Source: an uncultured Clostridia bacterium
Lineage (GTDB): Bacteria > Bacillota > Clostridia > Christensenellales > Aristaeellaceae
Direction of reading: 5' to 3'
Length of the DNA: 5,859 bases
Assembly: GCA_946534455.1 (NCBI GenBank)
Contig: CAMNCR010000161.1
Span: forward strand, 1 to 5,859
The notes under the pieces were generated by a model. That model saw nothing but the letters and a program-made list of their open reading frames with translations, was not told the origin of the DNA and did not search any database. Numbering within the stretch: position 1 is the first letter of the stretch; each line of letters begins with the position of its first letter. A program made the position numbers and the translations under genes. Of the stretch, positions 1-5,859 are shown one piece after another.

Positions 1-7
1 TCTGAAT

Positions 8-1087
8 ATGAAAAAAATGCTGTCTCTGGTGCTCTGTCTGCTGCTGTCCCTGTCCGTCTGCGCGCCGGCCTTCGCCGTGAACGAGGACGTGGAGGGAGAG
101 CTGGTCATCTACACCTCCATGTATAAGGAAATTGTGGACATGATGGACGAGGCGCTGAAGGCCGAGTTCCCGAACCTGGTGCCCGGCAACGACGGCAGCT
201 TCTTCTTCCAGGCCGGCACCGGCAGCCTGATCACCAAGATCTACGGCGAAATGGGCGATCAGCGGGATCAGGCCCTGGGCTGCGATATGTTCCTGGTGGC
301 GGAGCCCGCCTTCTCCCTGGAGCTGAAGGATTACGGCTATCTGCATCCCTTTACCGTGGAAAACGCGGACAGCCTGCTCCGCTTCCCCTATGATCCGGAG
401 GGCTACTGGTACCCGGTGCGGGTGTGCAACATGGTGCTGGCCTACAACCCGGAGAAGGAAGAGGAGTGGAAGAGCAAGGGCGTCACGATCCCCCGCACCT
501 TCCATGATTTCGCCTATGATCCTTCCCTGAAGGGCTACATCTCCATGGGCGATCCCATGACCAGCGGCACCACCTATGCCGCGGTCGTGTCCCTGACGGA
601 CAAATACGGCGAGGAATATCTGGACAAGCTGGCCGAAAACAAGGTCATGCGGGAATCCGGCTCCACCGCCATCGGCAAGCTGCAGAGCGGCGAATGCGCG
701 GCCCTGATGATCCTGGAGGAATCCCTGCTGAAGGTGTTCCATGATGAGGAGGAAAAGGGCAACCCCGTCACCAATCTGAAGGTGATCTACCCCGAGGACG
801 GCGTCATCCTGATCCCCTCCACGGTCATGATCGTGGCGGAGGAGCTCTCCAAAAACGTGAACACCGAAGCGGCGGAGGCCGTCGCCCGGTGGTTCCTGAC
901 TCCGGAAGGCCAGCAGGCCGTGCTGAAGGGCTACATGCACTCCGTGCTGAAGGACATGGCCGAGGTCCCCTATCAGTCCGTGAGCACGGATGAGCTGATT
1001 GAAAAGGACCTGGGCGTGAACTGGGAGCGGGCGTACCGCGACCGGGAGGCCATCAAGAGCCTGTGGACTGAAAAGGTCACGCAGTAA
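8..1087 (+). CDS. ABC transporter substrate-binding protein (Fe3+/sugar-phosphate/phosphonate-type superfamily)
   Basis: This 359-residue secreted binding protein is the ligand-capturing part of the importer encoded by the next two genes. Residues 1-23 form a signal peptide: KK at 2-3, a Leu-rich core, and an A-F-A signal peptidase I site before V24. The mature part follows the FbpA/AfuA-like plan: first strand VIYTSMYKE (33-41), a GTGSLITKIYGE helix (70-81), DMFLVAEP (93-100), a hinge/ligand segment GDPMTSGTTY (181-190), GSTAIGKLQSGE (218-229) and a C-terminal WFLTPEGQQAV (295-305). Length is normal for the family. It has no adjacent tyrosine pair, so ferric iron is doubtful; sugar phosphates, phosphonates and polyamines are other ligands in this superfamily. 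The start is the first ATG, followed at once by the signal peptide; Met4 is an alternative. Its ribosome-binding site and promoter lie outside the window. Family confidence is high and substrate confidence low. Confidence 0.93.
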   Translation: MKKMLSLVLCLLLSLSVCAPAFAVNEDVEGELVIYTSMYKEIVDMMDEALKAEFPNLVPGNDGSFFFQAGTGSLITKIYGEMGDQRDQALGCDMFLVAEPAFSLELKDYGYLHPFTVENADSLLRFPYDPEGYWYPVRVCNMVLAYNPEKEEEWKSKGVTIPRTFHDFAYDPSLKGYISMGDPMTSGTTYAAVVSLTDKYGEEYLDKLAENKVMRESGSTAIGKLQSGECAALMILEESLLKVFHDEEEKGNPVTNLKVIYPEDGVILIPSTVMIVAEELSKNVNTEAAEAVARWFLTPEGQQAVLKGYMHSVLKDMAEVPYQSVSTDELIEKDLGVNWERAYRDREAIKSLWTEKVTQ

Positions 1088-1099
1088 CCCATTTTTCAG
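1068..1099 (+). promoter_or_regulatory. Possible intercistronic stem-loop over the stop codon and permease ribosome-binding site
   Basis: CTGAAAA (1068-1074) is exactly complementary to TTTTCAG (1093-1099), and GGT (1075-1077) can extend the stem with ACC (1087-1089) across a small bulge. The folded RNA would hold the binding-protein stop codon (1085-1087) in or next to the loop. It would also pair the first two bases of AGGA (1098-1101), the likely Shine-Dalgarno of the permease at 1109. A ribosome reaching the stop codon would melt it, so it could couple the two translations or protect the 3' end of the binding-protein message. This was paired by hand; no folding energy was calculated. Confidence 0.35.
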
Positions 1100-1108
1100 G
1101 ATACGAAG

Positions 1109-3568
1109 ATGCAAAAGAGCAGAACTCCCCTGATCACCAAAGCCGGCCTGGCAGCCTTCCTGCTGCTGGGCCTGGTTTTCGTGTTTTTTGGGCTTCGGGG
1201 CCAGCGCCAGCTGTCGGAGGCGAACCTGGGCTCCGAGGAAGGTTATCAGGCGATTTACGCGCTGACCGGCGATGCCTCCGCCGCGTGGGAAGCATCCCTG
1301 TCCGGGGATCTGAGCGCTCTGAGCGAGGCGGAGCGGGCGAAGGCGGACGCGGCCGTGCTGGCCCTGCTCACGGAGAGCTGGGAAAGCCGCCAGGCCGGCG
1401 CGGGCGACAGAGCGGCGCAGCTGTGCGGCGAAGGTCCCGCCGCGGCCTGGAAGCTGCTGTACGTCTCCGGCCTGATGAACGGCCCCAAGGTACCCGCCTC
1501 CCTGCGCAAAACCCTGTCCGGCCTCTCCGCCGGGGAGGCCTCCGATCTGCGGGCCCAGCTGCTCCGCTGCCTGGGGGACGCGGCGCAGCCCGTTCCCCCG
1601 GCGGCGCTGGAAGCGCTGGAGGGCCTGGAGGGCAGCGAGCGGCAGGCCATGGCGGCGCAGCTGATTCTGACCCTGACCGGCGGCATGGACGAGCCGGTTT
1701 CCGAGCATATCAAGGCGCTGAAAAAAAGCGTCCGGGATAAGGAAAGCCAGCTGACCGCCTTCGAGCTCATCGCCCGGGGCGGCCTTTCCTGGCTGTGGAT
1801 GCTGATCATCAGCAACAGCCGGACGGTCATCCTGCTGGGCGTGCTGCTGGTGCTGGATGTGATCCTGCTGGCGCTGCTGATGGCGGCGGACCGGAACTGG
1901 GTGCCGAACGTCAAGTGGTTCGCCATTCTGCTGATCATCGACTTCATGCTGCTGTTCCAGGTGCTGCCGGTCTTCTACATGATCGTCCGCGGCCTGTTCC
2001 CGGAGGGAAGCTTCTCCCTGGAAACCATCCGGCGCCTGTTCAGCTATCCGCTCAATCTGGAGGCGCTGAAGAACACGCTGATCGCCGCCTTCGCCACGAT
2101 GGTGCTGGGCACGCTGATCGCCTTCCCCCTGGCCTGGCTGGTGGGCCGGACCAACCTCTACGGCAAAAAATTCTTCCGCAGCCTCTTCGTCATGACCTAC
2201 ATGGTTCCCCCCTACGTGGGCGCCATGGCGTGGCTGCGGCTGATGAACCCCAACGTGGGCACGGTGAACCAGTGGCTGCGGCTCCTGCTGGGGCTCAGCG
2301 ACGCGCCGGGGCCCCTGAACGTCTACACCCTGCCGGGCATGATCTGGGTGCTGACCACCTTCTATTATCCCTATGCCTTCATCACCATCAGCCGGGCCAT
2401 GGAAAAAATGGATCCCTCCCTGGAGGAGGCAGGCCGGATCTCCGGCGCCTCCCCGCTGAAGACCATTTTCACCGTCACGCTGCCCATGATGATGCCCTCC
2501 CTCATCGCGGGGGCGCTGCTGGTTTTCATCGCCGCGGCGAGCTGCTACGGCATTCCCTCCATCATCGGCACCCCCGGCAATGTCAACACCGTCACGACGC
2601 GCATCGTGGAATATGTGTCCCTGGGCCAGCAGAGCCTGAACGACGCGGTCGGCCTGGCGCTGTTCCTGATGCTCGTGGCGCTCATCATCCTGTTCATTTC
2701 GGACGTGGTGCTGGCCCGGAAGCAGTACATCACCGTTTCCGGCAAATCCGTCCAGCCGGCGATCGTGGACCTGCGGCGCTGGCGGATTCCGCTGACCGTG
2801 ATGGTCGCGCTGTTTGCCGTCGTCATGGTGCTGATCCCCTTCGCGACGATCCTGACCACCTCCTTCAAGGTGGACATCGGCAAGAGCGTGCTGGCCCCGG
2901 CCAACTTCACCACCGCCAACTGGACCTCGGTGTTTGCCCGGAGCGAGACCCTCACCTGCCTGAAGAATTCCCTGGTCTACGCCTCCGTGACGGCCACCGT
3001 GGGCCTCATCATCGCCTGCGTCATGGGCTATCTGCTGCAGCGGACCCGGATCCGGGGTCGGAGCATTCCCAATTTCCTGATCACCCTGGGCTCCGGCACG
3101 CCCTCGGTCGTCATCGCCCTGGGGCTGATCATGACCATGCGGGGCAGCTTCGGCATCAACATCTACAACACGGCCTACATCCTCATCATCGCCTACCTGA
3201 TCAAGTATCTGATGATGGGCATGCGCACCGTGGTTTCCGCCATGAGCCAGATCCACGTCTCCCTGGAGGAGAGCAGCCAGATTTCCGGCGCCGGCTGGCT
3301 CCGGACCATGACCCGGATCACCGGGCCCCTGATCTTCCCCTCCATCGCCGCGGGCTGGTTCCTGATCTTCATCCCCAGCTTCTATGAGCTGAGCATGACC
3401 ACCCTGCTCTATTCCAGCACCACCAAGACCATCGGCTTCCAGCTCTATGAGTACTGGACCTTCACCAGCCAGCCCATGAGCTGCGCCATGGCCTTCGGCA
3501 TTCTGCTGATCGTGGTGCTGCTGAACTTTGTGCTCAACCGCCTGACCAGAGGCGAATTCTCGATCTGA
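1109..3568 (+). CDS. Fused two-domain ABC transporter permease with an N-terminal extracytoplasmic extension
   Basis: This 819-residue membrane protein carries both permease halves of the importer in one chain. By hydropathy, each half has about six helices: roughly 270-292, 319-345, 357-378, 406-428, 460-483 and 512-535, then 560-583, 620-643, 655-676, 687-704, 742-760 and 791-809. Each half has a cytoplasmic EAA-type loop for contact with the ATPase: 439-459 (EEAGRISGAS... ending LP) and 720-740 (EESSQISGAG... ending GP, more divergent). Ahead of these lie an extra helix (about 12-29), an Ala/Leu/Glu/Gly-rich region (about 31-230) and a second extra helix (about 238-258). The charge pattern puts the 200-residue region outside the membrane. 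I do not recognise that domain; it looks mostly helical. Fused FbpB-type permeases without such an extension are usually much shorter, about 500-560 residues. The start ATG has a modest AGGA (1098-1101) 7 nt upstream, 21 nt after the binding-protein gene. Confidence 0.93.
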   Translation: MQKSRTPLITKAGLAAFLLLGLVFVFFGLRGQRQLSEANLGSEEGYQAIYALTGDASAAWEASLSGDLSALSEAERAKADAAVLALLTESWESRQAGAGDRAAQLCGEGPAAAWKLLYVSGLMNGPKVPASLRKTLSGLSAGEASDLRAQLLRCLGDAAQPVPPAALEALEGLEGSERQAMAAQLILTLTGGMDEPVSEHIKALKKSVRDKESQLTAFELIARGGLSWLWMLIISNSRTVILLGVLLVLDVILLALLMAADRNWVPNVKWFAILLIIDFMLLFQVLPVFYMIVRGLFPEGSFSLETIRRLFSYPLNLEALKNTLIAAFATMVLGTLIAFPLAWLVGRTNLYGKKFFRSLFVMTYMVPPYVGAMAWLRLMNPNVGTVNQWLRLLLGLSDAPGPLNVYTLPGMIWVLTTFYYPYAFITISRAMEKMDPSLEEAGRISGASPLKTIFTVTLPMMMPSLIAGALLVFIAAASCYGIPSIIGTPGNVNTVTTRIVEYVSLGQQSLNDAVGLALFLMLVALIILFISDVVLARKQYITVSGKSVQPAIVDLRRWRIPLTVMVALFAVVMVLIPFATILTTSFKVDIGKSVLAPANFTTANWTSVFARSETLTCLKNSLVYASVTATVGLIIACVMGYLLQRTRIRGRSIPNFLITLGSGTPSVVIALGLIMTMRGSFGINIYNTAYILIIAYLIKYLMMGMRTVVSAMSQIHVSLEESSQISGAGWLRTMTRITGPLIFPSIAAGWFLIFIPSFYELSMTTLLYSSTTKTIGFQLYEYWTFTSQPMSCAMAFGILLIVVLLNFVLNRLTRGEFSI

Positions 3569-3582
3569 AAGGACCGCTGCCC

Positions 3583-4656
3583 ATGTCTACCGTAACGATC
3601 CGCCACGTGACCAAGTCCTTCGGAAGCAACGTGGTGCTGCAGGATTTCAACGAAACCTTCCGGGAGGGGGAATTCATCACCCTGCTGGGGCCCTCCGGCT
3701 GCGGCAAGACCACCATGCTGCGCATCATCGCGGGCTTTGAGAAGCCCACCTCCGGGGAGCTGTATATCGACGACCAGCTGGTTTCCGGCCCGAAAACCTT
3801 CGTGCCGCCGGAAAAGCGGGGCATCGGCATGGTGTTCCAGAGCTATGCCGTGTGGCCGCATATGAACGTGTTTGAAAACGTGGCGTATCCGCTGCGCATT
3901 CAGAAGCAGGACCGGAGCCGGATTCAGGAATCCGTGAGCCGGGTGCTGGAGATCGTGCACCTCAGTCAGTACGCGGAGCGGCTGCCCAGCCAGCTGTCCG
4001 GCGGACAGCAGCAGCGGGTCGCCCTGGCCCGGGCCCTGGTGGCCGCGCCCAGGCTCCTGCTGCTGGATGAGCCGCTGAGCAATCTGGACGCCAAGCTGCG
4101 GGAATCCATGCGCTTTGAGATCAAGGAAATCCAGCAGCGCACCGGCATCACCGTCGTCTACGTCACCCATGACCAGACCGAGGCCATGGCCATGAGCGAC
4201 CGCATCTTCCTGATCAACCGGGGCGTCGTGCAGCAGTGCGGAACCCCACAGGAGATCTATAACCATCCCGCCAATCAGTTCGTGGCCGACTTTCTGGGCA
4301 AGGTGGACTTTTTTAAGGGAGAAGTGGAGCAGGGGCGCATCGTCTTCCCGGCCATGGACGGCCAGGCCCTTCCCTACGCGGGCGACCGCGGCGGCAAGGT
4401 GGAGGTGGCGGTCCGGCCCGAAAACTTCTTCTTTGCTCCCGACGGCCCCCTGAGCGGGGTGCTGGAAACGATGTATTATCTGGGCGATGTGACCGACTGC
4501 CGGGTGCGGGTCGGGGAAACGTCGGTGCGCGTCATCGTCGGCGGCTGGCAGCACGCGCAGCTGGCGCCCGGGCAGGCGGTCCGCCTGCAGGTCCGGGATA
4601 TGATGGTCTTCCCCGATGACGGGCTCCTGGAGCAGATGCTCACCATTCAGACCTGA
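3583..4656 (+). CDS. ABC transporter ATP-binding protein (FbpC/PotA/UgpC-like, with TOBE-type C-terminus)
   Basis: This 357-residue cytoplasmic ATPase powers the importer and should act as a homodimer on the two EAA loops of the fused permease. All nucleotide-binding motifs are intact: Walker A GPSGCGKT (36-43), Q-loop Q86 in MVFQSYAVWPHM, signature LSGGQQQR (138-145), Walker B LLLLDEP (158-164), D-loop SNLDA (166-170) and switch histidine H196 in VTHDQTEAM. The QSYAVWPHM form is typical of the ferric/sugar/polyamine importer ATPases. Residues about 240-345 form the extra C-terminal domain, with VAVRPENF (275-282) marking a TOBE-like segment that in this family can be regulatory. Length is normal. 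The start is set by AAAGGA (3568-3573), 9 nt upstream, which begins on the last base of the permease stop codon. The tight 14-nt gap implies one transcript. The substrate cannot be deduced from this subunit. Confidence 0.96.
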   Translation: MSTVTIRHVTKSFGSNVVLQDFNETFREGEFITLLGPSGCGKTTMLRIIAGFEKPTSGELYIDDQLVSGPKTFVPPEKRGIGMVFQSYAVWPHMNVFENVAYPLRIQKQDRSRIQESVSRVLEIVHLSQYAERLPSQLSGGQQQRVALARALVAAPRLLLLDEPLSNLDAKLRESMRFEIKEIQQRTGITVVYVTHDQTEAMAMSDRIFLINRGVVQQCGTPQEIYNHPANQFVADFLGKVDFFKGEVEQGRIVFPAMDGQALPYAGDRGGKVEVAVRPENFFFAPDGPLSGVLETMYYLGDVTDCRVRVGETSVRVIVGGWQHAQLAPGQAVRLQVRDMMVFPDDGLLEQMLTIQT

Positions 4657-4670
4657 GGAAGGATCCATGC

Positions 4671-4684
4671 CGGGCCGCGGCCCG
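4671..4684. repeat. Perfect 14-bp GC palindrome between the ATPase and AEC genes
   Basis: CGGGCCGCGGCCCG is its own reverse complement. As RNA it could form a 5-bp all-GC stem with a CGCG loop, ending 7 nt before the AAAGGAG that serves the AEC gene. There is no T-run after it, so it does not look like an intrinsic terminator. It could be an RNA-processing or stability element, a protein-binding site, or chance in GC-rich DNA. Confidence 0.4.
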
Positions 4685-4691
4685 CTTCCGG

Positions 4692-4698
4692 AAAGGAG
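4692..4698 (+). promoter_or_regulatory. Ribosome-binding site of the AEC transporter gene
   Basis: AAAGGAG lies 5 nt before the ATG at 4704. It decides the start, because another ATG at 4667 also has a good purine-rich site (GAGGAAGG, 4655-4662) but opens a different frame without convincing protein character. Confidence 0.75.
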
Positions 4699-4703
4699 AA
4701 ACC

Positions 4704-5636
4704 ATGCTCACGCTCCCTCTTGCCTCCAAGATCGCCGAGCTGTTCCTGATTCTGTTTGCCACCGCCGCGCTGGTGAAAACCGGGGTGTTTCAGGCGGATT
4801 ACGGCCGGGTGCTGTCCCGGATCTCGCTCTATTTTGTGACTCCCTGCGTCATCTTTCACGCCTATCAGCAGAAGCTGACGCCGGAGGTGCAGCAGGGGCT
4901 GCTGACGACCGTCGCCCTGGCGATCGGGTTCCATCTGCTCTTCTTCCTCGTTGCGGGGCTTCTCCGGCGCTTCTGGAAGGCCACGGAGGTGGAGCGGGCC
5001 TCCGTCGTCTTTACCAACGCGGGCAATCTGGTCATCCCCCTGGTTTCTCATGTGCTGGGAGCCGAGTGGGTCATCTACGTGAGCGGTTATCTGCTGGTCT
5101 TCAACGTTCTGTTCTGGACGGTGGGCCTGAGGATGTTCGCCGGCAGCGGCTCCGTCAGCCTGCGCAAGGTGCTGCTGAATCCGAACCTGCTGGCGGTCGC
5201 CGCCGGTGTAGCCGTGATGCTGCTGGGCATCTCCCTTCCTGAGCCCCTGGCGATCGCCTTCGGCGATGTGGCCGCCATGATCGGACCCCTCTCCATGATG
5301 ATCACCGGCATGATCGTGGGCAGCATGAAGCTCGGGGATCTGTTCGTGAACCGCCGGGTCTTCGGGGTGCTCCTGTTCCGGATGGTGCTCTGCTCCGGCC
5401 TCGCCGTCTGCGCGGTGGCGCTCAGCGGCATCGCCGGCCGCATTCCCTCCGGCAAGGCCATCGTCATGATTCCCCTGCTTTCCGCCCTGGCGCCCTCCGC
5501 CTCCAACATCAATCAGGTGGCCATTCTCTACGATAAGGACGCGCCCTACGCCTCGGCCATCAACATCCTGACGACCCTCTCCTGCATCGCCACGATCCCG
5601 CTGTGGGTCCTGCTGTACGATGCGCTTGTCGTCTGA
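4704..5636 (+). CDS. AEC (auxin efflux carrier) family transporter
   Basis: This 310-residue protein is almost wholly hydrophobic, with about ten membrane helices (roughly 8-27, 39-55, 64-88, 98-118, 123-145, 161-178, 187-208, 217-240, 252-275 and 285-305), the usual length and 5+5 layout of bacterial AEC carriers. Family landmarks are VKTGVF (24-29), SLYFVTPCVIF (41-51), the broken helix FTNAGNLVIPL (103-113), and its counterpart in the second half, PSASNINQVAILY (264-276). Known bacterial members move organic anions such as malate, and plant relatives export auxin; the substrate here is not readable. The gene starts 47 nt after the ATPase gene with no terminator between, so co-transcription is likely. 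It might move a metabolite related to the ABC substrate, or it might be an unrelated passenger. Family confidence is high and function within the operon is unknown. Confidence 0.93.
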   Translation: MLTLPLASKIAELFLILFATAALVKTGVFQADYGRVLSRISLYFVTPCVIFHAYQQKLTPEVQQGLLTTVALAIGFHLLFFLVAGLLRRFWKATEVERASVVFTNAGNLVIPLVSHVLGAEWVIYVSGYLLVFNVLFWTVGLRMFAGSGSVSLRKVLLNPNLLAVAAGVAVMLLGISLPEPLAIAFGDVAAMIGPLSMMITGMIVGSMKLGDLFVNRRVFGVLLFRMVLCSGLAVCAVALSGIAGRIPSGKAIVMIPLLSALAPSASNINQVAILYDKDAPYASAINILTTLSCIATIPLWVLLYDALVV

Positions 5637-5654
5637 AACCGGTCCGTCCAAAAC

Positions 5655-5682
5655 AGGGAGCCGCGCCCAGGCGCGGCTCCCT
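5655..5682. terminator. Bidirectional intrinsic terminator hairpin
   Basis: The arms AGGGAGCCGCGC (5655-5666) and GCGCGGCTCCCT (5671-5682) are perfectly complementary around a CCAG loop, giving 12 bp that are nearly all GC. It begins 18 nt after the AEC stop codon. Read rightward, the tail is only moderately T-rich (CTTTCGTTTT, some bases away). Read leftward, the stem is followed at once by GTTTT, a better U-tract. With a minus-strand frame ending at 5700, it probably terminates both converging transcripts. Confidence 0.85.
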
Positions 5683-5699
5683 TCATGCTGCTTTCGTTT

Positions 5700-5859
5700 T
5701 CAGTTGTATTGAGCGTACAGCCAGATCTCGCCCTGATGGAAGGGGCTTCCCTCGTCCGAGGCGATATATACCTTTCCCTGTCCAAACTGCCAGACCCGGT
5801 ATTCTGTGGGCGTGGAGCGGGCAGGCACAGGCTTCTCCGACTGCTCCTCCAGCCTCTCC
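5700..5859 (-). CDS. C-terminal fragment of a convergent hypothetical protein
   Basis: Reading leftward from the window edge, a frame runs 52 codons without interruption to TGA at 5702-5700. Its 5' part lies outside the window. The fragment starts with a charged Glu/Gln/Lys stretch and a Pro-containing linker. It ends in a segment rich in aromatic and beta-forming residues (EYRVWQFGQGKVYIASDEG, then GEIWLYAQYN at the very end), with the look of a folded beta domain terminus. I do not recognise the family. Its stop lies 17 nt from the shared hairpin, whose better U-tract faces this strand, which supports a real convergent gene. The opposite strand is also open here from an ATG at 5685, but that has no ribosome-binding site and lies directly behind the terminator stem. 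Confidence 0.6.
   Translation of the reverse strand, partial: ERLEEQSEKPVPARSTPTEYRVWQFGQGKVYIASDEGSPFHQGEIWLYAQYN

Noticed and set aside
1..7. Promoter or ribosome-binding site for the first gene
   Set aside because: Only seven bases precede the start codon and none form a Shine-Dalgarno; the control region is outside the window.
1255..1947. Minus-strand frame (230 codons) opposite the permease N-terminal domain
   Set aside because: Ser/Arg/Ala-rich without domain character. The plus frame continues unbroken into the permease core, so the N-terminal extension is the real coding sequence.
1285..3387. Two out-of-frame plus-strand open frames inside the permease gene (1285-1740 and 1795-3387)
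   Set aside because: Both are Gly/Arg/Pro/His-rich shadows of the permease and lack hydrophobic segments or good start signals.
3445..4668. Long minus-strand open frame (407 codons) opposite the ATPase gene
   Set aside because: It is the antisense of a gene with every ABC ATPase motif. Its translation is His/Leu/Gln/Gly-rich and matches no domain I know. GC-rich codon bias leaves such antisense frames open.
4667..5242. Frame starting at the ATG at 4667 behind GAGGAAGG
   Set aside because: Good start signal, but the product is Arg/Gly/Ala-rich and overlaps almost entirely the AEC gene, which has its own ribosome-binding site and clear family motifs. Kept only as a possible decoy start.
4647..5651. 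Minus-strand open frame (334 codons) opposite the AEC gene
   Set aside because: The translation is low-complexity and rich in His, Asp, Gly and Gln, and it runs exactly opposite a clear membrane transporter.
5546..5785. Minus-strand frame (79 codons) across the terminator and the end of the AEC gene
   Set aside because: It reads through the terminator hairpin, overlaps two better-supported frames and has no recognisable domain.
5685..5859. Plus-strand frame from the ATG at 5685 to the window edge
   Set aside because: It has no ribosome-binding site and its start lies directly behind the terminator stem. The minus-strand frame over the same bases has a more protein-like sequence and a terminator on its own side.

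Overview
The window is GC-rich by eye (many codons end in C or G) and reads as one compact plus-strand operon of four genes, followed by a hairpin terminator and the tail of a convergent minus-strand gene. The signal peptide style (MKKMLSL... ending in APAFA) and codon use suggest a GC-rich Clostridia-type gut or rumen bacterium. This is an inference from style only; no taxonomic marker is present.

Positions 8-4656 encode a complete ABC importer of the Fe3+/sugar-phosphate/phosphonate/polyamine superfamily: a secreted substrate-binding protein (8-1087), a permease with both membrane halves fused in one chain (1109-3568), and an ATPase with a C-terminal TOBE-like domain (3583-4656). The gaps are 21 and 14 nt, so co-transcription is very likely. 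The binding protein should capture the ligand outside the membrane, the fused permease should form the channel, and an ATPase dimer should power import. The substrate cannot be read from the sequence. Automatic annotation would probably say 'iron(III)', but the binding protein lacks the tandem-tyrosine pair of classical ferric-binding proteins.

Positions 4704-5636 encode an AEC (auxin efflux carrier) family secondary transporter, 47 nt downstream and probably in the same transcript. The gap holds a perfect 14-bp GC palindrome and a decoy start. A strong stem-loop (5655-5682) lies 18 nt after its stop codon. About 17 nt beyond the stem, on the opposite strand, ends a reading frame (5700-5859, minus) that enters from the right edge. 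The hairpin therefore probably terminates both convergent transcripts.

The least ordinary points are the permease's N-terminal extension (an extra membrane pair enclosing about 200 residues predicted to lie outside the membrane), a predicted stem-loop over the binding-protein stop codon and the permease ribosome-binding site, and the pairing of an ABC importer with an AEC carrier. I saw no tRNA, rRNA, CRISPR array, insertion sequence or riboswitch. The operon promoter lies left of the window.
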